A stretch of DNA of 64,000 bases from Paralichthys olivaceus. Lineage: Eukaryota; Chordata; Actinopteri; Pleuronectiformes; Paralichthyidae. Below the pieces are notes generated by a model that was given only the letters and a program-made list of their open reading frames with translations, did not search any database and was not told the origin of the DNA. Positions within the stretch are counted from its first letter, which is position 1, and the number at the start of each line of letters is the position of its first letter. Made by a program: the position numbers and the translations under genes. Location of the stretch: the NCBI RefSeq assembly GCF_024713975.1, contig NC_091095.1, forward strand, positions 19,314,501 to 19,378,500, in the 5' to 3' direction. Below are positions 1-13,100 of this stretch, piece by piece.

Positions 1-109
1 GACACACAACAGCTGTCAGAAAACTTAGCGTGTGTGTGTGTGTGTCACAGTAACTTACAGTTCCAATTCATTGCTAAATAAACCCATTGAAAACAATGTT
101 TTGTTTCAG

Positions 110-3100
110 GAGCCTCATGGTTGGCTGGTTGATTTGGTGAATCGGGTGAGTAACGAGCACTCACCCATGGATTATCTCCATATAGTTCATATTTCACAGT
201 TTTGCCTCATATACTCCTTGTTTCCTGTTTTTTTCTCAAGTTTGGAGAGTTGGGAGGATTCACTGCCATCCAGTCTAAGCTCAACACTGAGGAAATCGAG
301 ATTGCCGTAAGACTTTATTTTAACCTTTGTCTTTTTGCTCTCTTTACAAATGTCCTCACGTATCTTTGGCTTGATGAAATAGTTCCCACTCTGGTGATGG
401 TTTGAGAGAGGGACTGTAGACAGACCTTAGAGATGGCCTTATACAGGGAAAAGGTCACCATGTTTACCCCCACTGCTCTCAGCTCCAGGGTGCTGAATGT
501 CTCTCTTTCCCCCTCTGGCTAATACTCACTTACACACAAACATGCTCTCATCCTCCCGCTGTGTGATGGTTGAAATGCTCTGTTGTGTTATGTGTTCTGA
601 GGCATCTTTGTACTGATGCTTCCTTCTGGGAACCTGGCCGGAACCACAGCAGCACATAGCCATTGATTCTGTGTGTGTGTGTGTGTGTGCGCTTCCTCTA
701 GCATTAGCATATTAATAAGGCAGAGACTGGTTGCAGACCAATGTCCTCCTCAATGGCAGTGGGAGCTCAGTAGAGTGTGTAATTTGTCAGATACCTAACG
801 CAGTCCGAGCTTTAAAGAGAGAAAGTGACTGAAGGTGAAAGAAAGAAGATAATGGGAGGAGTGCTCCCTCCTCTACTGACTCCCAAGTGTAACTCATTCA
901 TTTGTCTGCTTTGAGCAGGAAATCAAGTGCAGGGGGAGGGGGTACTTAGTGAATAAAGGAGGAGGAAAGTGGGAGAGCTGCTCTCATGGAAGCCAGAGAT
1001 AGGAGATAGTCAGAAACATAAGTCAGGAACATGGAACCATTGAGTAAGCTCCCATGATTTAGCACTGAATGACAAGTGACAGCTGTGCTCTGTTTTCAGA
1101 AACTCGACCGCACATCTGGTTACGCTCCCTCTCTGTTACTCACATGCACAGTTTCAGTTTAAATACAGTTTAATCTCTGGCCTGAACATTTTAATCTTAG
1201 AGGAGCTGTGCAGTGATGTTTATTTGTGTTTTCTTTAATGAGCCAACAAAAGACACATCATGTAAGATGTATTATCTTGATAACAAAAACAGAGAGGCGG
1301 AGTTGATTATTCTTATGATAGTGAGACACACATCAGTTGTTACAGATAACTTTATTTCCTTTTCGTTTTCTCATGTCTGAGTTATTCTTACTGTTTCCAT
1401 CTCCCTGCACAGTGTGTATCAGCTCTGGTCCAGCCTCTCGGAGTTTGTGCAGAATACCTGAACTCCAGCCTTGTCCAGGTAACCTTTCTTATCTGTACAA
1501 ACACACACACACACCCCTGCCTATTTAATTTATGTGTCCTTAATTTGTTCCTGCTGTGTTTATATGTCTGCAGTCTCTAAGTGTGTATTTCTTTCTATCT
1601 ATTTGTTCAAGATGATCAGCTTTGTTCATTTACATAGCTTTAATGCTTCATTTGGATTTATTCTTGTTTTCTAGCCGATGCTTGATCCAGTCATCCACAA
1701 GATGATCACATATGTACAGAACTTGGAGGAAAAGGATCTTAAAGACAAGGTAGGCTTGATTTTCACAATAATCCCCCCTGCTATTAGACTTCTTATTTGG
1801 ACAGGTGGATCAGGAAGGTTATTGTAAATCTTCCATTGTGAAATATGGGCATGGTTTATTTAAGATAGGGATTTAAACAAGTCTTTGTGATTTGACTGCA
1901 TAGAGCTGCAGTAGTTGTTGTTTATTGAATACGGCTCATTACAGAGCTACAGGGTGATAAAAAGTTATGGAAATGTAGAGAACTGTCGACCTCTATTTAC
2001 ACCTGACTCACCTGAATTTTTAAATTAGAAGGATGAGGACTAGGAAAGCCATGGTGCGGTAATTTTCCCTCAGGGTAATAAACGTGTGACTTAGTGCTAC
2101 AAATTATACTGGAAATATAATAAGAAAAGGAGTATGTTGGACCACTGTCTGTACAGTTCTTACTGAGTGCAATGTTAAACATTAGATTTCACTCACTCTT
2201 CTGTTGCACTATAGAACCTTTCTTGAATGTTAAATTGCACAGACTGTGACGATCCTCTTCTCATAACAATGTAAAAGATCTTTAAGAAGTTTCACGCTGT
2301 GGCTTCATTGTAAAGTGTACAGCACACTGCTCCTCTCTCCCTCTCTGGAACACACTGACCTGTCGTCAGACAACATTAAAAACTCTTTAAAATATCTGTT
2401 ATGTTTTGAGACTATTGATAACTAGTGACATGGGTGCTACCTCTGATGCACAAAAATTAAACACAAGATGTAGCTTGTGGGCAATTTATTTATAATCACA
2501 CTGTTTAACATGACTACCACTGCAACCCTAATGAGGATGAAAAAGAAACAAATAACAGCTTTTACCAGCTAATATGATAGTATAACGATTTGTGCGGTTT
2601 TTGTAATGATAAGACAATTTATGTGTTTTCTGTAACGTTTTTTTGACTAGTTATCACTTGTCTTTTTTTTTTTTCGTCTTGTAACCCTAGCGCCTGGTGA
2701 GCATCCCAGACCTCCTGTCAGCCATAAAACTGCTGTGTATGAGGTTTCAGAGAGAACTTGTTGCTGTGGTGGATGATCTGCGACTAGACACGCTGCTGCG
2801 TATGCTCAAAACTCCCCATTTCTCCACCAAGATGAACTCCCTCAAAGAGGTCAGCTCTTATATGTTCTCAAGTATCAGGTTATGGATTTTTTTATGTGCT
2901 TCCATTTTGACCTAATGTGGCACTTTTTCTTTATATGTCTTTGTTTCTCAGGTGACCAAGTTAATAGAAGAAAGCACAGTGTCCAAGACGGTGAAAAATG
3001 CTATTGACACAGATAAACTGCTGGACTGGCTTGTAGAAAATTCAGTTCTGTCAATAGCACTGGAAGGTAAGAAAATACACACATGTATGGCCACACCTCA

Positions 3101-4139
3101 ACTTATTTTTACAGTATTTTTAGTAAGTGCTACAAAACACCTGGACACATAAGAAGTTATTTACATTAATTTCATAAAATAAGACAAAAGCATATTTGGT
3201 TCAAGGTTGACTTTATTCACTGTGGTGCCTTAAACGTTTCTCTGTACCAGGTAACATCGATCAAGCTCAGTACTGTGAGAGGATTAAGGGAATCATTGAG
3301 CTGCTGGGCAGTAAACTTTCTCTGGATGAACTCTCTAAGATCTGGAGAATACAGGTGAGCAGATCACAGTAGATTTATATCTGTGGTATTATGTTTTCAT
3401 TAAGCATTATCATTCATTATCTTCTTTTATGTAAAAAGAGAAAACCCTGTAAACTGAATTGACTGTATTCACATGCGTAAGCACATATTTCAAGGGTCCA
3501 CTTTTCAATGCATTTATTGATTCTTTTGTGGGTGTTTCAGGCGGGCCAGTCATCAACTGTGATAGAAAACATTCACACCATCATCGCTGCTGCTGCTGTG
3601 AAGTTCAGCTTTGATCAACTCACTCACCTCTTTGTGCTCATACAGAAGGTCGGTGCAACAAAGACTCTTTGAGAAATACATCAATATCAAGTGGCTTGTA
3701 ACACAGAGATATAAGGTCATATTTATGATATTATTTCTGATGTGTTTTCATGTGATTTAGAGCTGGGAGGTTGAGAGCGACCGTGTGAGACAGAAGCTGC
3801 TCAGTCTGATAGGGAGGATCGGCAGAGAAGCTCGCTCTGAAACCACAACTGGAAAGGTATGCTGATATTTATCTGTCTTTCTGGTGAAGACAAAGAGCTG
3901 TGTTGCGAAATAGTTGTGGAAATCTACAGTACATTCGGTTTCATTATTAAAGTGTATGAAAATGTGTTTGTGTCCAGGTGCTGGAGGTGCTGTGGGAGTT
4001 GGCTCATCTTCCCAGCCTGCCTACCAGTCTAGTTCAGCAGGCGTTGGAGGAGCACCTGGGGATCCTGAGTGATGCTTATGCTGTCAAAGAGACAGTGAAA
4101 CGCAGTTACATCATTAAATGTATTGAGGACATTAAGAAG
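110..4139 (+). CDS. usp24: usp24 exons, N-terminal helical-repeat region (window residues 1-329)
   Basis: Ten exons: 110-145, 241-306, 1413-1478, 1675-1749, 2691-2849, 2952-3066, 3251-3354, 3541-3648, 3761-3856, 3978-4139. The first opens in phase 0 with [12 protein letters not shown], a stretch conserved in USP24. The product is rich in leucine helices (for example [20 protein letters not shown]), as expected for the armadillo-like scaffold that precedes the catalytic core in the USP9X/USP24 group. No catalytic residues lie here. The intron at 307-1412 holds a (GT)10 run at 671-690 and nothing else that I recognise. Confidence 0.93.
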
Positions 4140-7100
4140 GTGAGACAGATGCTGAAGTTGTTCAGTGTTATCTATGTAGTTATGGGGCAAGGGTATTGAT
4201 TAGTGTCACTCAGTCGTTGAGTATGTGTATTGTTAATTTTCTGAATCCATACCTGAAGCCTGTGACTGTTTATTGTGCAGCTCAGCTTTTAAGCAAACAT
4301 TTGGATCCCTACATTTGTCCACCTGTTGTGACAGTTGGTCCAAAGTTAACAAGTCCCTGTTAGTTCTGCACATTAAGCTTCAACTTCTGTTTGTTTACCT
4401 TCATCATCTGAGTGTGTCCCAGGCTTGCATCCTTAAAGCAGCAGTGAGCTTATGGATTTCAGGCAGAATTTTTCTATTAAGTTGTTTTTTTCAGGTGAAA
4501 ACCTTTTTCAGTCCTTCAGATCATGGCAGAAAAGAGGCCAATGCCTCCTCACCCCTTCGTTTTTACTCTTTCTTCTCCATTTCTCTGTTCCACAGTTGTT
4601 GCTTGAGTTGGCTGCAATGATTTATAATGCTTTCAGACTAGCTTTTCCATAGTTCTTTCATATTCATATTTGCAGAAAGAACGAATTAATTAGGTAATGA
4701 CATTTTTAAGAAAACACTCACATATGTAGATTACAATCATTTCTTTAATGGAGAAGGTTCTCCATTCTCTTTTACTTGTATTGATTAATTTTGTTACACC
4801 TCCCCTTAACCCCCCTTATTGTAGTATTAAGGCAGTAAGCAATTTATTAACAGACTACAGTGTAATTATTAATCAATAATATTAATAATACCACAAAGCT
4901 ATCTTGGATATTTTTAGTTGCACTGTGCTTCTCTTGCTGTGACATGTTTAAATATTTGCTGTGAAAAATGCTTGTGTTTGTGAAGCCACACAGACTGAAT
5001 GAAATACACTTCTTATTCTTCTTATCAACCTCCAATAAAATGTATGTCTCTAGACTCACACTCAGGAGGACAGTAAAGGCAGCGACACTCAAAGCTCTTT
5101 TCTTTCTGGCTCTTGGAGCAAGAAGAAAGCTAACGCTTTGGCCAAAGTAAGAGAAGGAGCCCGTATAATTTCTAATTCCACTGACCAATCTGTATCCAAT
5201 CTCACTGCTTCACGCCTGCCAACCAATCGTGGATGAGGGTTCGACTACAAAGGGGTTTCTTTTGTCACAGGTTGATAATTTCACACTTTGATCGTAACAT
5301 CAGGTAGTTTAACAAGGTGTGTGTTAATTTTCTGCTTTGGCACTGACTAATGATGTACACAGTGGTGTTGATCTTGGGTGAGAGTAGAATTAAATGAGTG
5401 ATTTAGCTGCTGGATGAGTGGAAAGCTTTGGTGGAAGTGCTAGCACGGTTACTTAAAGGTCCAGTGTGTCGGATTTAGACGGATCTGTCTGCAGAAGTCG
5501 TAATTTAAAATTCATAATGACGTTTTAGTGGTGTACATTCTGCCATGTTGCACCACCATGTTTCTACAGTAGCAGTAGAACAGAGGAACTAAACTGTGGC
5601 TTCAGACAAGGCCCTGCACATTTTGTGTCACCTGAAGGCTAATGTTGTTTCTCCTACAGGTTTGGACAGGTAGGGGTGAGGGGAGGGGTATTCAGTTGGT
5701 TACAGTCTATAACTTCAATGCTAGATGCCAGAAAATCCCACACACTGAACCTTTAAGATTAAAGGAATCTAATCAGATGTTTGATATTTGATTTTAACAG
5801 TTGGACAAATACAGATATTTTTGCCAAATTCTTTACATCCCTTGCTCTCATTTCCTTTTCATGACGTCATGACAAAGTCTTAACTACAAAATGGTGCGTC
5901 TGTGATGACAAAGCAGTGACATGCAATAATGAAATCTGATGAGTAGCGAACGTCACAGACCTCTGTTTATGTAGCATATCAATTTATGTTTGCTGTACGT
6001 AAGCGAATATCATTATCGTGTGTGTGTGTGTCGCAACAGGCCTCTCAGCAGAGCAGTCCTCAGGCAGTCTGGGTTGTTCCTGCTCTCCGTCAGCTGCACG
6101 AGATCACCCGTTCTTTCATCAAGCAGACCTATCAAAAACAGGACAAGGTACTCACACAGTTACCAACACACACATCATCAAAATGATCTGTTGCACTTTA
6201 ATTTGGGTGTTGCCATGGTAACCTTTCCCTGCCACCCCACAGAGCATCATCCAGGACCTGAAGAAGAACTTTGAAATCGTCAAACTGATTACAGGATCCC
6301 TCGTGTGCTGCCATCGACTGGCCGCGACTGCTGCGGGAAATAATGGACTTTCAGGCTCCACCCTGGTGGATGGACGATACACCTACCAGGAGGTTTGTTT
6401 GTTTTTTTTTGTTTTTTTTTTATTGATTATCTTTACTGCTCTATTGAGCTGTAGCGCTGCTCATACAGATGATTGATGATACAGTTTATCATTTGACTGA
6501 TAATATGAGTATTTCTATCTGAGCTGGACTGGGTTTTACACAGTACACAGGCATTAATCAAACTCAAACAGCACAGTGTTATATGTTGAGAGTGTGTGAT
6601 CAAGGGTCAAGCTGACACATGGCTCTGTGACTCTATGTTTAGTATCTGGACAGCCACCTGCGCTTCCTGGCCTTCTTCCTCCAGGAGGCCAGCCTCTACC
6701 TTGTCTGGAATAGGGCCAAAGAGCTCTGGGAGTGCCTGGTGTCGGGGCCGGACGTCTGTGAACTTGACCGTGAGGTATGGAAACAGTTATGCAAATGCAG
6801 CTCTTGTCCTTGGCCATTTGTTTGTCATTGCTTGCACCTTTCTTCTCAGTGACGGCTCTGGAGAAACAAATGCAGAAAATAAGAAAACATAAGCCCTGTG
6901 CCCCATTGTCGTCAGGGAATTGTAAAAACTGTAAAACAAATCTAACATTTTACCAAATTATTGAGCATTTTAGAGAAGTAGATGAAGCTTTTCGGTCCTG
7001 CTGTTTGATGTAGTATAAGAAATAATTATTCTTTCGATGAGATAAGAGAGAAAGTGGTCATAAGAGGCACCTTTTACAGATCTGTTGTCTAAGACTTAAT

Positions 7101-10100
7101 TAATCAGATTGATTAAATCTGTTTCTCTTATCATCAGCACCCTTCCTCTGTCCCAATGTGGGGTCGTGTCTGTGGATAGTTCAGTGCACATGTTTACAGA
7201 TTAACTAATTAAAATTACAGCAGCGTCTGCAACAGCTGATCTCTCTGAGCCCAAGTACAATGGGCAGTTGACCATCTGGACAACCCACAATACAGTGCAC
7301 CTCAAAACCTGTATCCACAAATGAAGTTAATGAACCTTCAACATAGCTCTTTCTGATGTGTGCAGATGTGTTTCGAGTGGTTCACCAAAGGACAGCATGA
7401 CCTTGAGAGTGATGTTCAGCAGCAGCTCTTCAAAGAGAAGATCTTAAAACTAGAGCCATATGAGATCACCATGAACGGTGAGAGACTCTGCTCAGAGATA
7501 CACTATTGACCAACAATCTTAATTTGTTTATTGACAAGTGTGTGATGTTTACATTTATTGCCCCTCACAGGTTTTAATCTGTTTAAGACCTTCTTTGAGA
7601 ATGTTAATCTATGTGATCATCGCCTGAAACGTCAAGGAACTCAGCTGGTCAGTACTCACAAACATGCTAACAGCTAATTTATGTGTACAGTTCATCTTTG
7701 TCTCAGTGAGAGCTAAAATGGATTAAAAATGTGTGTACTGTAAAAGACATGACCTTCATGATGTAGCATCATGTCATCTGATTACAGTGTGTGGAGCGCC
7801 TTGACCTGGCAGGGATGGATTTTATCTGGCGCATCGCCATGGAAACCCCTGATGAAGAAATAGCTAATGAAGCAATCCAGCTCATAATCACATACAGCTA
7901 CACCAACCTCAATCCCAAGATGAAGAAGGTCAGTATATATGTGTACACAACAAATACAAAATATAACTGAACCATTCCAGTGTTGATATATGCCAGTGAA
8001 TCCTCTGTCCAACCTGAATCACATATAATGTTAACATGTCATCCATTGCAGGATTCTGTATCTTTGCACAAGAAGTTTATTGCTGATTGTTACAAGAGAC
8101 TAGAGGTAAGTAGATGAATACGTTAATGTTAGAAGTCATTGTGTCATTTTGCAGAAATCAACACCTGATACCTTCTCTTCCTTTTTCTGTTCAGGCAGCG
8201 AGCTCAGCCCTGGGTGGTCCAACTTTGACACATGCTGTAACCAGGGCGACCAAGATGCTGACAGCCACCGCCATGCCGACTGTGGCCACATCTGTACAAT
8301 CACCATCCAGGTACAGAGGGGGGTTTGGGTAAGAACATAGTTACTAACCCTATTACAGCATGTTGGTGTTTAGTCATTTATTTAACATCTCTTCTTTAAA
8401 ATACAGTTGTTCCCTGTGATTCATTCTTATTGATGCTCTTCTTTGTGTGTTCTTCTCTAGATCCACTAAGCTGGTAATAATCGAAAGACTGCTGCTATTG
8501 GCTGAGCGCTATGTCATCACTATAGAGGTATGCCATGCAGTCTTCCATCTAATTGTCTCATTGTTCATTTGACAATAAATGTGTGTGTGTGAAACCAGGG
8601 CATAAACAGTCTTAAAAACATGTGCTACTTAATTTTAATAATGTTTTTCTTGTCAACATCTATGTAGCACATCAGCTAAAAAACTTATGATTTTCACATA
8701 TTTAAATCTTATCTTATGTTGCTGAGTATTTTTGTGGGTTTCTCTGTAGGACATGTACTCAGTTCCTCGCACTATTCTACCTCATGGGGCCTCGTTCAAT
8801 GGACACCCTGTCACTCTTCACATCACCTATGAGTCAACCAAAGACACGTTCACCTTAGAGGTACTGTAGACTTTTCCCTCGAGTTCCTTCTTATACATTA
8901 GTTATGTAGCGTAAAATCAACAGAGGAAGTAACTCTTGTCGCTGCTTGTGCCTGTGTGTGTCCTGCAGACCCACAGTAATGAGACAATAGGAAGTATCCG
9001 GTGGAAGATATCTGAGCACTTGAGCTGTCCTGTGGATAATGTCCAGATCTTTGCCAATGACAGTGTGGTAAGTCTTGTGAGTCACTCTTATTTTATTTAT
9101 TCTATTCAAGCTCTCTCCCTCATCAAATTATTTTTCTCTTCTCCCAATCCCAACTGCACAGTTAATTAGCAGGGTCCTATCTCCTCTTGTTTTTGCTGGG
9201 TTGGCCCCTCTGCATCTATTGTGTAACAGGGGAAACACACCCTTCAAATACTTAACCCTTTTTTTTTCTTTCACTCCATCCTGTCACTGCCCCTCCATCG
9301 TCTTTTAGCTGACCATGAATCGGGACCAGAAGCTGCTGTCACAGCTTGGTTTTAGCGATGAACAGAGCCTGACTGTGAAGAGCTCAGGCACTGGCACCCC
9401 GTCTGGCAGCTCTGAGTCCTCGGCCTCCGCCTCTAGCAGTTCCAGCTCCGCTGTCTTCAACTCTGCCTACGCCTTGGAGCAGGTAGAATGTCAGACTACT
9501 TAAGAATGTGAACACACTCAAGTGTTTGCATTGGTTCTAATGTGCCTATGTTCTTCTGTCTCCAGGAGAAGTCCCTGCCTGGGGTGGTGATGGCTTTGGT
9601 GTGTAATGTGTTTGAGATGCTTTACCAGCTGGCTAACCTTGATGAATCCAGGTGAGATTTTCCTCAGGAAGTACTTCAACTTTAAATGCTAGTGCCTGAT
9701 TAAGATTGATATTCTAGCTACCAAACTGTCATTGAAAACAAATACTTTGACAGAAATGTTCATGCATAGATTAGCTTTGTTATTAACCTGTGACACAGTC
9801 CCTACAGCAGGACTTCAGTCAGCTTTTTGATACTTCATGTATCTATGTTATCCCCAGAATCACCCTTCGTGTGAGGAAGCTGCTGCTGTTAATCCCAACA
9901 GACCCAGAGGTGCAGGATGCTCTGGACAACTTTGTTCCCAAAGAATCCAGTGTCTGGAGCCACCAGGTATATCGAACTGTCTGATAAGTTGCTGTAACCT
10001 CCTCAGGTCAAGCAACTTTCACAATGGTCTCAATTTTTTTTTCTAATATTCCTATGTCTTTATTGTAGAAGACACTGTTCACCCTCAGCCAGGGTACAGG

Positions 10101-13100
10101 CTCTCGGTCTCCATCCATGGCCTCCAAGCAGCAGCACCAGCCCAGCGCTGCATCTATATTGGAGTCACTGTTCAGATCCTCCGCACCTGGCATGTCCACC
10201 TTCAGAGTGCTGTACAACCTGGAGGTACGCACACGTGTGAACATGCATAGCACTTCATTCATATGTAACAGATATTTTCAAATTTTAATGGTAGATGAGT
10301 GATGACATCTGTTTTTCCTCTCCTTATCTGTGTGTTAGGTGTTGAGTTCAAAGCTCATGCCCACATCTGATGATGAGATGGCCAAAACCAGCAGCAAGTC
10401 CTTCTGTGAAAACTTCCTGAAAGCAGGGGGTCTCAGGTAATAGCACAATGAATAGAACTGTTAAAAAAGTACCATCACCCTCATTTACTGTTCCACTGTG
10501 GGTAGTTTCAGCTGATGGGATAATTTATTTATATAAACACATAATGCCACTTATTATGCTTTTATTTAAAAGGCTTCACAGTATAAAGTAATATAGATTT
10601 TTCTTGGGTCCTGACATTGATGTCTCTGTGTATTTCCTCTGCAGTCTGGTGGTGAATGTGATGCAAAGGGACTCTATCCCGTCAGAGGTGGACTATGAGA
10701 CCAGACAGGGAGTCTACTCAATCTGTCTTCAGCTAGCCAGGTTCAAAATGCCTCATGAAAACACACACACAAACACACGGGTTGATATTCTGGTCCATGT
10801 AACATGTCAGGACGTCCATACTTACCTGGCTGTATTTTCAGGTTCCTTCTGGTTGGTCAGAGCATGCCTGCAGCACTGGATGATGATGTCATCAGAGATG
10901 GTGAGTCGCTGTCATCCCGTCCGTTTCGTAATGCAGGAAGAGCAGGACGGCAGCTGTCTCTCTGTGGAACTCCAGAGAAGTCCTCCTACAGGCAGATGTC
11001 TTTGTCTGAGCGCTCGTCCATAAGAGTGGAGGAGATTATACCTGCTGCTCGTGTGGCCATTCAGGTACTGGACTAACACACACTCTGCTCTAAAACCTCA
11101 TTGTTGTAGAATATTTTCAAGTACAATGTTTGTTCTGTCTCTTCTCCAGACCATGGAGGTGGGTGATTTCACCTCCACTGTTGCCTGCTTCATGCGCCTG
11201 ACCTGGGCAGCTGCAGCTGGCCGGTTGGATCTGGTTGGCAGCCCTCAGCCAATCAGAGAGACCCACGCGTCACTTCTTCCACAGGGAGTTCGCACCAGGG
11301 TCAGCAGTACAGGTGGGACAGAAAACACACTCAAAACTTTTTGTAACCACTTTTCCCATACGTCCTTATTCTTCACATTTATCCTTCTATATTTATGAAG
11401 TGCAGACTTGTTGTGGCATCAACTACATGTTTACAGTCAGGAGGTGTTGTGATCATCCTGGACAACTTAATTCCTGATTTTTCACCTACAGTGACATTCA
11501 ATGTTTAGTTGCGAGCATTTGCTATGCTAAATAAGTTAAAGTTATGCAAATGTTCTGTATGTGTATGATTGCAGGAAGTAACTGCAGCTCCAGCAGTGAG
11601 GGGGAGACCATCCCAACAGCATTGCATGCAGGGATATGTGTCAGACAGCAGAGTGTCTCCATCAAAGACACCATAATCGCCCGCGAGGCTCTGTCGCTGC
11701 TGGTTACCTGTCTGCAGCTACGCTGTCAGCAGCTATGTAAGACTCACACAGGAGTGCAAACACACCACACCACCTTTTTATAATTAGTAAACATCACAAT
11801 TGGCCCGGTATCCAGTGTTAGGATACTACTGTGTAGATTTATCTATAGCTCATCTTCAGGTTGTTTGCAGAATAAAACAAAATCCTGTGCTTGATTTCTC
11901 CAGGTTCTTTTTACAACCTTCCCTCCGTCAATGATTTCATTATTGATGTTCTGCTGGGATCTCCGAGTGGAGAGGTAAAAAAAAAACTCACAATAGACTG
12001 CATATAAGAAATACTGCATATATGCCTAGCACTGCAGAGTGTGCTCACACATGCTTTCTCTGTCACCTCCTCAGATCCGCCGTGTGGCTTGTGATCAGCT
12101 GTACACTCTCAGCCAGTCGGACACCTCGGCCTTCCCTGAAGTCCAGAAACCAAACCTGTTCCTGCTCTCAGTCATTCTCACTGCTCAACTGCCACTGTGG
12201 AGTCCCACATCTGTCATGAGAGGAGTCAACCAGAGGTACTGAAGCCAAGAAAGACAAAACATACATCACTTACACTTTAACTGGGGTCTTTTGTTGATGG
12301 TGCCTTTTCTCCACAGGTTGCTCTCCCAGTGCACTGAGTACTTTGACCTAAGATGTCAACTTCTGGATGACCTAACCAGTAAACCAATACATTTCTGTTA
12401 TAATGTTATTATACAGAGCTTATAGTCTCCTGTCTCAGGAACTAAAGGTGACAGTTTTTCTTTCTCTTGCCTTATCTTCTCCCTCCCTTTTCTCCACCTG
12501 CCTGACCTGCTGTAGCATCCGAGATGGAGGCATTAAAAGTGAGCGCAGCCACCATGCTGGAGGATGAGATCTCCTGGCTCGACAATTTTGAGCCCAGCTG
12601 GAGCTCTGAGATGGAGACCAGCGAGGCAGACAACATCCTCCTCGCTGGACACCTCCGACTCATCAAGACGTTGCTCTCACTCTGTGGCAACGAGAAGGAA
12701 CATCTTGGTGAGCACAAATAAACATGCATACACCAAAAACATTTATAAGATTAGAAATTGAGAACACTAATATATGATGGCTATGTGCAAATGTGTGTTT
12801 TCCAGGTCCCTCTCTGATCCAGCAGTTGTTGGACGACTTCCTGTTTCGAGCCTCACGCATCATCATTAACAGCTCCAACCCCACACCTTCCCCAGCTCCC
12901 AGCCATGACTTCCATCCCAAGTGTGTCATGTTAATACTATTTTTTATTTATCATGTGTAATGTGTCAATTGTAAAAGAAAGTGATTCATTATAAAAAGGT
13001 TTTGCCATTTAATGGACAAATCACTGCAAACTGCTGCCTAAGTGTTTTGTGTGTGTTGTGTGTGTGGTGTGTGTGTGGTCAGGTGCAGCACAGCCAGCAG

